Source of the DNA: JBNKVT01 sp050299335
GTDB lineage: Bacteria; Pseudomonadota; Alphaproteobacteria; Rhodobacterales; Rhodobacteraceae
Length of the DNA stretch: 64,000 bases
NCBI GenBank assembly: GCA_050299335.1
Contig: JBNKVT010000010.1
Location: forward strand, 89,060-153,059
Direction of reading: 5' to 3'
A model generated the notes under the pieces. It made no database searches. It was given only the letters and a program-made list of their open reading frames with translations, and was not told the DNA's origin. The position numbers and the translations under genes are program-made. Of the stretch, positions 34,774 through 43,771 are shown one piece after another; the stretch's first letter is position 1, and every line of letters starts with the position of its first letter.

Positions 34774-34962
34774 ATGAATTTCCGCTATTTGCCTGCGGCC
34801 ACAGCTGTCAGTGCAACCAAGGTGATCCCGGCTGTTCAGGCCGCTGCAGACGAGGATATTCCCGTCGTCTCCAATGACCGCCGGATCGAGGACGACAGCG
34901 CCTTCGACCCGATCGTCGACACTGTCGAGGTCGGCCGGACGCGGCCCGGCGCCGAGGCCTGA
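34774..34962 (+). CDS. Small hypothetical protein, 62 aa
   Basis: A 62-residue product starting at an ATG with GGGAGG eight bases upstream. It has a short Ala/Val-rich N-terminus (NFRYLPAATAVSATKVI) and a strongly acidic C-terminal half (DEDIPVV, EDDSAFDPIVD). No family recognised. Its stop is four bases before the start of the next gene, so the two are co-expressed. Confidence 0.55.
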   Translation: MNFRYLPAATAVSATKVIPAVQAAADEDIPVVSNDRRIEDDSAFDPIVDTVEVGRTRPGAEA

Positions 34963-34966
34963 GCCT

Positions 34967-35488
34967 ATGGGAAGGGCGCTGATCCTGTTGCTGGCCGCTG
35001 GTTTCGGCTTCGGCTGCGCCCCGTCGCCCAGCGCCGTCTCCACGCCGGAAGGCCCCGGGGGGGACGCCGGGATCTCGGCCTTGCGCGATTGCGCCACGGT
35101 GACCAGCCGCTGCGCGGGTGTCGGGGCGGTGCGGGCGGCGGCCCCGGCGCTGTGTTCCGTGACCGAGGCCGGGCCGGTCTGCCACGCAACCCGCCGGACA
35201 GTCGCAGCGGGAACGAGTTCCCGGCAGGCCGGTGCCGTCTATACCGAGCGTCTGGCAGCGATGGAGACAGGAGCCGGGATTTGTGGCTTTCACGCGGTGT
35301 CCCGGGGAGGGCAGGGATTCGGGCCGGGCGAATTCGCCATTCTCGGCATCTGGGGAACCCGGGCGGGGGTCCACCAGTATCGCCGCGCCCGCTACCTGCC
35401 CCAGCCTGCGATGGCCGAGCTCCTCGACGATCCGGCGCGGTTCGTGCAGGCCTGCGCGGCGCTGGTGTCGCGGGTGCCGGGCGGGTGA
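34967..35488 (+). CDS. Putative lipoprotein or secreted protein, 173 aa
   Basis: ATG at 34967 opens a 173-residue protein with a hydrophobic signal (GRALILLLAAGFGFGC) ending in a cysteine at position 17. The lipobox GFGC is atypical, so lipidation is uncertain. The mature part has six further cysteines, which may form disulfides in the periplasm. No known domain. Co-transcribed with the 62-residue gene upstream. Confidence 0.6.
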   Translation: MGRALILLLAAGFGFGCAPSPSAVSTPEGPGGDAGISALRDCATVTSRCAGVGAVRAAAPALCSVTEAGPVCHATRRTVAAGTSSRQAGAVYTERLAAMETGAGICGFHAVSRGGQGFGPGEFAILGIWGTRAGVHQYRRARYLPQPAMAELLDDPARFVQACAALVSRVPGG

Positions 35489-35657
35489 GAGAGGCGTCCG
35501 GAAAACCCGGGGAGGAGGGTTTTCGACGACGTACGCGCGACGCGCCTTGCGTGTGGGGCTACCGTCACTTGCTCCAGCATCAGGGGGAAGCGACATCCCT
35601 TGCCCCGCCTCCCGCTTCGCACTAGCGTCATCGGAGTGTCACCCACGGAGCCCCGAC

Positions 35658-36701
35658 GTGCAAAAAAAACGCCGCAGCACCGGAAACCCGACCCTCGCCG
35701 ATGTCGCCGATGTCGCCGGGGTCTCGGCCATCACCGTGTCGCGGGCGCTCAGGGTCCCCGGCCAGGTTTCCAAGGACACCCGCGCGCGCATCGACGAAGC
35801 CATTCGCCAGCTCGACTATCATCCCGACCCGGTGGCCAAGGCGCTGGCCTCGGCGCAGTCCGAAATCATCGGCGTCCTCATCCCGTCGGTGACCAACAAC
35901 GCCTTTGCCGATACGATCCGCGGCATTTACGATGTCTCGGAACCCTCCAAATACTCGGTCCAGCTTGCCAATACCCGCTATACACCGGCCCAGGAGGAAC
36001 GGCTCCTGCGCAGCTTTCTCCGCCAGCGTCCCGCCGGTCTCATCGTCTCTGGCATCGATCAGTCCCCAGAAGTGCTGGACTTGCTCCGGAACGCCAGCTG
36101 TCCGGTCGTGCAGATATTCGAGACCGGACCCGATCCCATCGACATGATGGTCGGGTTTTCCCATTACGACGCCGCCACGGCCGGTGCCCGTCACCTGCTG
36201 GATATGGGCTACCGGCGGATCGGCTTCATCGGTGCCCGCATGGACCCCCGCGCCAAGCGCCGCCTCGAGGGCCTGTCGAACACCCTGGCCCAGGCGGGTC
36301 TGTTGGAGCCGAAACGCATGGTCACCACCGGTCAGCGCTCCACGCCCACCGAGGGCGGGCTGCTGCTGTCGCGGCTTTTCGAGGCCGCCCCCGATACCGA
36401 TGCCGTCCTGTGCAACAACGACGATATCGCGCTCGGAGTGCTCTTCGAGGCCCAGCGGCGCGGCCTCTCCATTCCCGGTGAATTCGGCATCTGCGGGTTC
36501 AACGACATGGATGTCTCGTCGCAGACCAACCCGACCCTGACCTCGGTGCGCACCCCGCGCCGTCAGGTCGGTCGCCGCGCCGTCGAAATGCTGATCGCCC
36601 GGCTCAACGGCAGTACCGCGTCGCCCTGCGAAGACCTGGGCTTCGAGGTCATTCCACGCCAGAGCACCGCCCTGAAAAGCGGCGCGTCCGGCGGCCGATG
36701 A
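35658..36701 (+). CDS. LacI family transcriptional regulator
   Basis: GTG at 35658 has GGAG seven bases upstream and yields a 347-residue regulator. The LacI helix-turn-helix is at the N-terminus (TLADVADVAGVSAITVSRAL, about residues 11-30), followed by the hinge (DYHPDPVAKALAS) and a periplasmic-binding-like effector domain (IIGVLIPSVTNNAFADTIRG onwards). The sequence is closest in style to GntR-type gluconate repressors. The stop overlaps the start of the hotdog dehydratase gene (ATGA at 36698-36701), so it may regulate that gene. Confidence 0.92.
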   Translation: MQKKRRSTGNPTLADVADVAGVSAITVSRALRVPGQVSKDTRARIDEAIRQLDYHPDPVAKALASAQSEIIGVLIPSVTNNAFADTIRGIYDVSEPSKYSVQLANTRYTPAQEERLLRSFLRQRPAGLIVSGIDQSPEVLDLLRNASCPVVQIFETGPDPIDMMVGFSHYDAATAGARHLLDMGYRRIGFIGARMDPRAKRRLEGLSNTLAQAGLLEPKRMVTTGQRSTPTEGGLLLSRLFEAAPDTDAVLCNNDDIALGVLFEAQRRGLSIPGEFGICGFNDMDVSSQTNPTLTSVRTPRRQVGRRAVEMLIARLNGSTASPCEDLGFEVIPRQSTALKSGASGGR

Positions 36702-37540
36702 TCCCCACGCTCGACCCCGATATCCTGTCGGGCTGGGTCGGCCGCAGCGAGGCCGTGCTCGACACGATCGAGCCCATCCGCGCCCGCCTCATGCAGGCCA
36801 CGCTCGACCGGGACCCGACCCTCGTCCCCGGGGACCCTCTGCCGCCGCTCTGGCACTGGCTCTATTTCACCGAACCGGTCAGGACCGCGGAGCTTGCCGC
36901 CGATGGCCTTGCCCCGCCGGGCGCGCTCTGGCCGCCGGTGGCGCTGCCGAACCGGATGTGGGCTGGGGCCCGGTTCCGTTTCGACGCGCCCCTGACCATA
37001 GGACAGACCGCCGAGCGTCACCGCGAGATCACCTCCGTGACCCTGAAGGACGGCCGTTCGGGGCCGCTTTGCTTCGTCACCTACCGCGACCGTTTCCGCG
37101 CCGACGCAAGGACGCTTCTGACCGAGGAGTGGGACGTTGTCTTCCGCAGCCCGCCGACCCCGGGTACCACGCCCCTGCCCGTCCGCGCGCCTTACGAGCC
37201 GGAGGTCACCGAGGTGCCGGACCTTACCGTCCCGCTGCTCTTTCGGTATTCCGCCCTCACTTTCAACAGCCACCGCATCCACTATGACCCGGATTACACC
37301 CGCAACACCGAGCATTACCCGGCGCTGATCGTCCACGGTCCCCTCGTCGCCACGATGCTGATGGGTTTCGCCACCCGCCATGCCGGATTCGAAATCCGCG
37401 ATTTCCGGCTTCGGGCCACCGCGCCGAGTTTCCTCAACCTGCCTTTCCGCCTCGCCGGTCGATGCATCGAGGACCGCTTTCACGTCTGGGCCGAGACGGG
37501 CGACGGTCTTCTTGCGATGGATGCCGAGGCACGGTCCTGA
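36698..37540 (+). CDS. Mesaconyl-C4-CoA hydratase-like / FAS1-like dehydratase
   Basis: A 280-residue double-hotdog protein related to fungal HTD2 and bacterial mesaconyl-C(4)-CoA or itaconyl-CoA hydratases. The C-terminal hotdog carries the MaoC-type active site FRYSALTFNSHRIHYDPDY and VHGPLVATMLMGF. The N-terminal FAS1-like hotdog has WHWLYFTEPVRTAELAADG. It probably hydrates or dehydrates a branched C4-C5 acyl-CoA. Coupled to the LacI-type regulator by a four-base overlap. Acyl-CoA lyase or transferase partners are not in the window. Confidence 0.82.
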   Translation: MIPTLDPDILSGWVGRSEAVLDTIEPIRARLMQATLDRDPTLVPGDPLPPLWHWLYFTEPVRTAELAADGLAPPGALWPPVALPNRMWAGARFRFDAPLTIGQTAERHREITSVTLKDGRSGPLCFVTYRDRFRADARTLLTEEWDVVFRSPPTPGTTPLPVRAPYEPEVTEVPDLTVPLLFRYSALTFNSHRIHYDPDYTRNTEHYPALIVHGPLVATMLMGFATRHAGFEIRDFRLRATAPSFLNLPFRLAGRCIEDRFHVWAETGDGLLAMDAEARS

Positions 37541-37815
37541 GTTTCCCAAGCTTTCGTTGAGCCCGCGGCCATTCCACGCCAGACGCCGCGAATCTCCCCT
37601 GAAGGCAGGGTGGACGCAGGTGATGTTTGCGCATCTGATTCTATTAAGTTGCCGCATCCGTTGAGCATTGATCCCGCTTGTTCCATTGCCGGTTTCCTGC
37701 GGTTCGGGCCTCTGGGCCGGTCGCACAGGCAAGCGGCTGAGCGGCGCGTGATAGGGAAGGCGGGGTCTGGATGCGGTGGAAGGTCGAGGCTGGGTCCGGG
37801 GAGCCCAGAATTGCG

Positions 37816-38448
37816 TTACTCGTCCTTCTCCGTCGAGTACTGCTCGAACAGTTTCATCTGGGCCATGATGAAGACGATGGGCAGGATGGTCAGGCCGAAG
37901 GTCTTGAAACTGACCCAGGTATCGGTGTCGAAGAGGCGCCAGACGGTCTCGTTGGCCACGGCGAGGGCGACGAAGAACAGCGCGAAGCGGCGGGTGAAGA
38001 TCATCCAGCCTTCCTCGGTCAGCGGGATCATCGCATCCATCAGATAGGCCAGATAGCTCCGCCCCCGCGCCAGCCCGTAACCGAGGACACTGGCGAAGCT
38101 CAGATAGATCACCGTCGGCTTCATCTTGATGAACGTGTCGTCGCGCAGCCACAGGGTCAGGCCGCCGAAGATTGTGACGATTACTGCCGTGACGATGGCC
38201 ATTTTCGGCAGGTGCCGGGTCAGGATCCAGGACGCGGCGAGGGCCAGGAGGATGACCGGGATGAAGACGGCAGTGGCAAAGAGGACCTTCGCCAGCTGTG
38301 CCGCCTCTTCGGTGGCTCCGGGCTCGACCGGGGCGAAGCGGTAGGTGATGAAGAAGATCAGGATCGGCCCCAGGTCGAGGGCGGGCTTGATCCAGGCGGC
38401 CGGAGCCTTGCCGGCGGGCGGGGTCTCGGTGGGGGTTTTCTCGGTCAT
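37816..38448 (-). CDS. ispZ: Inner-membrane septation protein A (YciB/IspZ family)
   Basis: A 210-residue protein with five or six membrane spans. Signatures of the IspZ/YciB family are LDLGPILIFFITYRF near residue 24, DDTFIKMKPTVIYLSFA in the middle, and WMIFTRRFALFFVALAVANE with FKTFGLTILPIVFIMAQM near the C-terminus. The family supports cell-envelope and division integrity. It lies 19 bp upstream of, and on the same strand as, nothing else downstream; the DMT transporter is the next gene down the coordinate axis and probably precedes it in the transcript. Confidence 0.92.
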   Translation of the reverse strand: MTEKTPTETPPAGKAPAAWIKPALDLGPILIFFITYRFAPVEPGATEEAAQLAKVLFATAVFIPVILLALAASWILTRHLPKMAIVTAVIVTIFGGLTLWLRDDTFIKMKPTVIYLSFASVLGYGLARGRSYLAYLMDAMIPLTEEGWMIFTRRFALFFVALAVANETVWRLFDTDTWVSFKTFGLTILPIVFIMAQMKLFEQYSTEKDE

Positions 38449-38467
38449 GAGGTCTCAGATAGTCGGT

Positions 38468-39316
38468 TCAGCGGCCGAATTCCACCGCGATTGCGCCGAG
38501 CGCGATCAGGGCCATGAGACCGGCGCGGGCGGGCCCGACTTTCTCCTTCAGGACGGCCCAGCCGATCAGGGCGGCGAAGACGACGGAGGTCTCGCGCAGG
38601 ACCGCCGCCTCGCCGACCTTGTCGAGGCGGGTGGCGAGCATGACGCCGCCGAAGGAGAAGAAGGCGATGATGGCCCCGGTGAGGCCGCGGACCATCAGCG
38701 GGCCCAGAGCCGGGGGGTCGGTCATGCGGGCGTAGCGCCAGGCGGCGATGAGCGGGAAATCGAGCTGGGTGACGAAGAAGAACCAGGCGAGAAAGGTGAA
38801 GGGATCGGGGGTGAAGCGGATGCCGTAGGCGTCATAGGTGGTGTAGACCGCCACCGAGATACCGCCGAGGAACGCCAGTGCGATCCCCGCGATCAGGGCC
38901 TCGCGACCGATGGTGACGTTTCTGAGGTTGAGGACGGCAAGCGCCAGGATGCCACCCGACAGAAGGGCAACGCCGAGCCATTGGGTCAGGGCGTAGTGCT
39001 CGTGGAAGACGACGGCGGCGAAGGCGACGGTGATCAGCGGGCCGGAGCCCCGGACCACGGGATAGACGACGGTATAGGCGGCGCGGGAATAGGCCATGGC
39101 CATCAGGAGCTTGTAGACGAAGTGGATGACGATGGCGCCCAGCAGGATCACCCAGGCGTGTCCCTCCGGCCAGGGCACGAGGAACAGCGCCATGGGCGCG
39201 GCGAGGATGGCGATCCAGAGGTCGATGGCGCCGCGCGAAAGCCACGGATCATGGCGGCCCTTTTGCAGCGCCCCGAAGGCGGCATGGGCGACGGCGGACA
39301 TCAGCGCCAGCAGCAT
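38468..39316 (-). CDS. DMT (EamA) family permease
   Basis: A ten-span transporter of the drug/metabolite superfamily, 282 residues from the ATG at 39316. It has two EamA repeats; GSGPLITVAFAAVVFHEHY and LRETSVVFAALIGWAVLKEK are the repeat signatures at the end of each half. A longer in-frame ATG at 39394 adds a hydrophilic stretch not typical of the family. Substrate unknown. It ends 19 bp before the ispZ start, so the two may be co-transcribed. Confidence 0.85.
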   Translation of the reverse strand: MLLALMSAVAHAAFGALQKGRHDPWLSRGAIDLWIAILAAPMALFLVPWPEGHAWVILLGAIVIHFVYKLLMAMAYSRAAYTVVYPVVRGSGPLITVAFAAVVFHEHYALTQWLGVALLSGGILALAVLNLRNVTIGREALIAGIALAFLGGISVAVYTTYDAYGIRFTPDPFTFLAWFFFVTQLDFPLIAAWRYARMTDPPALGPLMVRGLTGAIIAFFSFGGVMLATRLDKVGEAAVLRETSVVFAALIGWAVLKEKVGPARAGLMALIALGAIAVEFGR

Positions 39317-39427
39317 TGCCACGGTGCGCCCGGTGTCGGTGCCTTCGATGGAGATCAGCCAATCGGTCACGCCGATGACCGCGCGATGTCGCAAGGTGGG
39401 TGAATCCCGCCGCCCGCCGACGGACGG

Positions 39428-40366
39428 TCAGTGTGGAAGGGCAACGCGGTCATAGCGGGCCTTCACCACCGCATTGCGCCAGAGCGCCGGGATATCCGCC
39501 TCCGCCATGGCGTCCCCGGCCTCCCGGGCCTGCTGCATCCCGAACCCGCCATCGAAGGTGATGTTCAGGGTGAAGGTGCCGTTGGGATTGGGCATGTCGA
39601 CAATCAGTTCCGACAGGGCAAAGCGGGTCTCGGGCGGGTAGGCGTCTTCGGGAAGCGCATCGATGATCGCCAGCGCCTCGGCCTTCAGTTCCTCGACCTG
39701 TGTTGCGGGTGGGGTGTCCTCGTTCAGGAAAGCCGTGGCCAGCGGCACCAGAAAGATCTGCTCGAACAGCGCGCCGGTATCGTTGCGGGCCTCGATGCCG
39801 ATCTCGTGAAGAGCCCCGGTGGTCGCGGTCTTAGCCAGCGCCACGGATGACGAAAGGTTCACCCCCTCCGCCCGCGCTGTGACAATGACGCCGTCATCGC
39901 CGGGGAAACGCACTTCAAGGCGGTGAAGCTCCAGCGTTCCGGTTTCGGGATCGAGGCTGACCCGCAGAGAGCCGTCGATTGCATCGCGGGCCATCTGGGC
40001 GGCGACGGCATATTCCAGAACAGGTTTGCCGTATTCGGGGATCAGTCGCAGGTTTTCCAACTCGATTTCGAGCATCTCCGGAACGGCACCTGTTTCGGCG
40101 AACACCCTCAGCCCGCGGCCGCGCCAGCGCAGATATTCCGCAGTGGGCCGCACGAGCCCTGTGACGTCAGCGGGAAGCGTCAGGCCTTCGGCGATGCACC
40201 ATCCCCCAGCCGCGCGGACGGTTTTCGCCTCAATCTCCGCGTTTCCGACCGGTTCGCCCAATCGCATAGCCGCGTCCCAGACCGCCCGGCAATCTTCAGT
40301 ATCGAGGCCTTGGGCGGCCACTGGCGCGCCTGCGATCAGCGCGAGGGCTGCCACAAGGCTTCTCAT
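39428..40366 (-). CDS. Secreted protein of unknown function
   Basis: A 312-residue protein with a short, clear signal peptide (RSLVAALALIAGAPVAAQG). Mature sequence has a CRAVWDAAMRL segment with one of two cysteines and mixed alpha/beta character, and no domain I can name. The start overlaps the ftsY stop by four bases, so it is translated from the ftsY message. Probably periplasmic. Confidence 0.75.
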   Translation of the reverse strand: MRSLVAALALIAGAPVAAQGLDTEDCRAVWDAAMRLGEPVGNAEIEAKTVRAAGGWCIAEGLTLPADVTGLVRPTAEYLRWRGRGLRVFAETGAVPEMLEIELENLRLIPEYGKPVLEYAVAAQMARDAIDGSLRVSLDPETGTLELHRLEVRFPGDDGVIVTARAEGVNLSSSVALAKTATTGALHEIGIEARNDTGALFEQIFLVPLATAFLNEDTPPATQVEELKAEALAIIDALPEDAYPPETRFALSELIVDMPNPNGTFTLNITFDGGFGMQQAREAGDAMAEADIPALWRNAVVKARYDRVALPH

Positions 40367-41472
40367 GCCCCGGCCTCCGCCCCGGTCAGAGCGCGGGCGA
40401 AATCTTCGGGGTCGAAAGGGGCGAGGTCGTCGATGCTTTCGCCGACGCCGATGGCGTGGATCGGCAGGCCGAAGCGGTCGGCCAGCGCCACGAGGACGCC
40501 GCCCTTGGCGGTGCCGTCGAGCTTGGTCATCACGAGGCCGGTGACATTTGCGATCTTCTGGAAGATCTCCACCTGGCTCAGCGCGTTCTGGCCGGTGGTG
40601 GCGTCGAGGACCAGGAGCGTGTTGTGGGGCGCGTCCGGGTCCTTCTTGCGGATGACCCGGACGATCTTGGCGAGTTCTTCCATGAGGTCGGCGCGGTTCT
40701 GGAGGCGTCCCGCCGTGTCGATCATCAGAAGATCGGCGCCATCGGTCTCGGCCCTGGTCATCGCATCGAAGGCCAGCGAGGCGGGGTCGGAGCCTTCGGG
40801 GGCTGTCAGGACCGGCACCCCGGCGCGTTCTCCCCAGACCTGCAACTGCTCGACGGCAGCGGCGCGGAAGGTGTCCCCGGCGGCGATCACCACCGACTTG
40901 CCCGCCGCCTTGAACTGCGAGGCCAGCTTGCCGATGGTGGTCGTCTTGCCAGAGCCGTTGACCCCGACCACCAGCACCACCTGCGGCTTTTTCGGATAGA
41001 GCGGCATCGGCTTGGCCACCGGATCGAGCAGTTTCGAAACCTCGGTGGCGAGCAGGGTCTTGACCTCCTCGACGCCAACCCGGCGGCCATAGCGACCGGC
41101 GGCGAGACTGGCGGAGACCTTCATCGCGGTCTCGATCCCCATGTCGGAGGTGATGAGCAATTCCTCGAGACTTTCCAGCATGGCGTCGTCGAGGACGCGG
41201 GTCCGGGCCTCGGTTCGGCCCATGAGGCGAGAGACGAGGCTGGATTTCGCAGGGGCTTTTGTGACCTTGGTTTCAGGAGGCGTGGTTTCGGCAGTCGCAG
41301 ATTCGGGGGCTGGGGCGTCCGGTACAGGCGGCGTGACCGGTTCCGGGCTCGGCGTTTCGGGGGCCGCTACGGCTGCCTCAGGCTCCCCTTCCTCGATGAT
41401 CGCTTCGAGACCCTGTTCGAGCTTGGAGGAGGTCTTGAACAGGCGGTCCTTCATCTTGGAGAAAAACGACAT
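40363..41472 (-). CDS. ftsY: Signal recognition particle receptor FtsY
   Basis: SRP receptor GTPase that docks ribosome-nascent-chain-SRP complexes at the inner membrane. The 369-residue protein has an acidic, Pro/Glu/Ala-rich N-terminal A region (about 20-75), then the NG domain: GVNGSGKTTTIGKLA (G1), AAGDTFRAAAVEQL (insertion-box start), DTAGRLQNRADLMEEL (G3) and TKLDGTAKGG (G4). It ends at the usual position. The gene leads a two-gene unit with a secreted protein. Confidence 0.96.
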   Translation of the reverse strand: MSFFSKMKDRLFKTSSKLEQGLEAIIEEGEPEAAVAAPETPSPEPVTPPVPDAPAPESATAETTPPETKVTKAPAKSSLVSRLMGRTEARTRVLDDAMLESLEELLITSDMGIETAMKVSASLAAGRYGRRVGVEEVKTLLATEVSKLLDPVAKPMPLYPKKPQVVLVVGVNGSGKTTTIGKLASQFKAAGKSVVIAAGDTFRAAAVEQLQVWGERAGVPVLTAPEGSDPASLAFDAMTRAETDGADLLMIDTAGRLQNRADLMEELAKIVRVIRKKDPDAPHNTLLVLDATTGQNALSQVEIFQKIANVTGLVMTKLDGTAKGGVLVALADRFGLPIHAIGVGESIDDLAPFDPEDFARALTGAEAGA

Positions 41473-41644
41473 GGCGCGTGCGCTCCGGATTTGCTTGTGG
41501 CATCACGTAATACGGCTGTGCGGAAGATGCAAAGTCAGACCGGCATCGTGCTGGCACAGCCCGAAGGTAGCGCGACGGTTCCGCTCGTGCTGACCGTGGC
41601 CTGGTACGGGGTGGCAAGCGTCCCAAAATGACGCGATTAGACCC

Positions 41645-41673
41645 TTGCCGCACGGAAAATTCTCGTCTATACG
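41645..41673 (+). promoter_or_regulatory. Probable rpmE promoter
   Basis: TTGCCG (41645-41650) and TATACG (41668-41673) are separated by 17 bp, about 90 bp upstream of rpmE and divergent from ftsY. Both hexamers are near consensus. No ribosomal autogenous leader structure was recognised. Confidence 0.4.
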
Positions 41674-41764
41674 CGCCCCTTGCACCCAGGCGGGGCGACC
41701 GGTTCCCGGCGTTGAAACAGACGGACCGCAACTGGATCAGTCCCGCGACACGGAGACCAAGACG

Positions 41765-41986
41765 ATGAAAAAAGACCTGCATCCCGCGTATCACGTCATC
41801 GACGTGAAGCTGACCGACGGCTCGGTCATCCAGATGCGCTCGACCTACGGGGCCGAGGGCGACACGCTGACCCTCGATATCGACCCCTCCTCGCATCCGG
41901 CCTGGACCGGCGGGAGTTCCAAGCTGATGGATACCGGCGGGCGGGTGTCGCGCTTCAACAAGAAATACGAAGGCCTCGGCTTTTAA
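41765..41986 (+). CDS. rpmE: 50S ribosomal protein L31
   Basis: A 73-residue ribosomal protein. The N-terminus MKKDLHPAYHVIDV and the C-terminal SRFNKKYEGLGF are diagnostic. The zinc-binding cysteines of C+ L31 are absent, as usual in this group of alphaproteobacteria, so it is a zinc-independent form. ATG at 41765 has GGAG nine bases upstream; longer frames upstream are unconserved. Confidence 0.95.
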   Translation: MKKDLHPAYHVIDVKLTDGSVIQMRSTYGAEGDTLTLDIDPSSHPAWTGGSSKLMDTGGRVSRFNKKYEGLGF

Positions 41987-42109
41987 GGCGTCGCTTTATC
42001 GGGTGGTTACGCGCGTCCCGCGAAGCGATGGCGAGATAATCGGCAACGATTATCGGCTCGGACATCGCGTCTGAACGGTCTTGGCGCGCTTTTGTCTTGA
42101 AGGCAGCGC

Positions 42110-42919
42110 ATGGCCCATATCATCACGCTGGGCAACGAGAAGGGCGGCTCGGGCAAGTCCACCACTGCGATGCATGTCATCGCGGCCCTCCTGGCCGCCG
42201 GCAAACGCGTTGCCGCGCTCGATCTCGACCTGCGCCAGCAAAGCCTCTTTCGCTATCTGGAGAACCGGGATGCCTTTATCGCCCGAACCGGCCGGAACCT
42301 GCCAGTCCCCGAGCGCGTCGCGCTGAGCGCCAGCGGTCTTGATTCGCACTCCGAGGCCACCGCCGAGGAAGAGGCCCGGATCACCGCTCTCCTCGCCGAT
42401 CTCGCCCCGTCGCAGGATTTCATCGTCATCGACACGCCCGGCGCCTTTACCACCTATTCGCGACTGGCCCATGCCGCCGCCGATACGCTGATCACGCCCC
42501 TCAATGACAGTCTGATCGATTTCGACATGCTGGCCCGCGTCGATCCCGCCAGCGGCAAGGTCCTCGGCCCCACCACCTATTCCGAAATGGTCTGGAAGGC
42601 CCGCCAGACCCGCGCCGCGGCCGGTCGCGATCCGCTCGACTGGCTGGTGCTGAGAAACCGGCTCACCACCATCGACGCCCGCAACAAGCGCCGGGTCGCG
42701 GCGGCACTTGCCAACCTCGCCAAACGCATCGGCTTCCGCCTCGTTCCGGGGTTTTCCGAACGCGTGGTCTTCCGCGAAATGTTCCTCGACGGCAAGACGC
42801 TGATCGACCTTCTCGCCGATCCCGAGACGCGGCTCACCATGTCGCATGTCGCCGCGCGAACCGAATTGCGGGCTATGATCCGCGATCTCGGCCTGCCGGA
42901 TACCGGGGTCGCTTTCTGA
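42110..42919 (+). CDS. mipZ: Division-plane positioning ATPase MipZ
   Basis: ParA-like P-loop ATPase that forms a polar gradient with ParB and inhibits FtsZ away from midcell in alphaproteobacteria. The 269-residue protein has a deviant Walker A GNEKGGSGKSTTAMH (residues 8-22), the switch region LDLDLRQQSLFRYLENR, and Walker B FIVIDTPGA near residue 105. Length and motif set match Caulobacter-type MipZ. It stands alone here, without parB. Confidence 0.95.
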   Translation: MAHIITLGNEKGGSGKSTTAMHVIAALLAAGKRVAALDLDLRQQSLFRYLENRDAFIARTGRNLPVPERVALSASGLDSHSEATAEEEARITALLADLAPSQDFIVIDTPGAFTTYSRLAHAAADTLITPLNDSLIDFDMLARVDPASGKVLGPTTYSEMVWKARQTRAAAGRDPLDWLVLRNRLTTIDARNKRRVAAALANLAKRIGFRLVPGFSERVVFREMFLDGKTLIDLLADPETRLTMSHVAARTELRAMIRDLGLPDTGVAF

Positions 42920-42940
42920 GGCAGAACGGCCCGAAACCGG

Positions 42941-43756
42941 TCAGCCCATCAGCGCCTTGCGCATCATGTTGGCGGCCATTGCCATGATGAAGACGGCAAA
43001 CACCTGTCGCAGCGGCTTGGGCGGCAGGGCATGGGCGAGCGACGCGCCGAGGGGGGCGGTGATCAGGGTCATGGCGACGACGATGGCGAAGGCCGGCAGG
43101 TTGACAAGGCCGATCGTGTAGGGCGGCCGGTCCGGCACGCCCCAGCCGGTGGCGAGAAAGCCCAGGACCGAGGGAATGGCGATAACCACGCCGAATCCCG
43201 CCGCCGTCGCCACGGCCCGGTGGATCGGCACCGCGTGCAGCGTCATGAGCGGCACGCCGAACGAGCCGCCGCCGATGCCCATGAGCACCGAAAGAAAGCC
43301 GATGGCCGGTCCGGCGACAGCCCGGGCCACGCCGGAAGGCATATGTTCGGCAAGCTTCCAGTCGGGCCTGCCGAACATCAGGTAAATCCCGACGCAAAGC
43401 CCAAGGATGCCGAAGCTCAACATCAGGGTCACGGTCTTGAGACCGGAGGCGATGAGGACACCGACAAGCGCACCGGCAGCGATCCACGGCGCCCAGGATT
43501 TCAGGATGTCCCAGTCGACGGCACCGCGCCGGTGGTGGCTGGCGACCGAACGCAGCGAAGTGCCAATGATCGTCGCCAGCGAGGTGGCGAGGCAGATCTG
43601 CATGATCATCGGGCTCTGATAGCCGAGCGATGTGAAAATATGGAAATAGGCCGGGACCAGCACGATGCCGCCGCCGACGCCGAGAAGCCCGGCGATCAGC
43701 CCGGCGAGGGTGCCGGCCAGGGCGAGCAGGCCGATGAAGGGTAGCAAATCAGCCAT
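42941..43756 (-). CDS. TauE/SafE family anion exporter
   Basis: A 271-residue membrane protein with about eight spans and the family repeats GLIAGLLGVGGGIVLVPAYF (N-terminal half) and FLSVLMGIGGGSFGVPLMTL (C-terminal half). The glycine-rich loops are typical for sulfite/sulfonate exporters. It starts 15 bp downstream of the dusA stop and shares its strand, so it may be read from the dusA transcript. Substrate unknown. Confidence 0.88.
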   Translation of the reverse strand: MADLLPFIGLLALAGTLAGLIAGLLGVGGGIVLVPAYFHIFTSLGYQSPMIMQICLATSLATIIGTSLRSVASHHRRGAVDWDILKSWAPWIAAGALVGVLIASGLKTVTLMLSFGILGLCVGIYLMFGRPDWKLAEHMPSGVARAVAGPAIGFLSVLMGIGGGSFGVPLMTLHAVPIHRAVATAAGFGVVIAIPSVLGFLATGWGVPDRPPYTIGLVNLPAFAIVVAMTLITAPLGASLAHALPPKPLRQVFAVFIMAMAANMMRKALMG

Positions 43757-43771
43757 GGAGGTTCCGGAAAC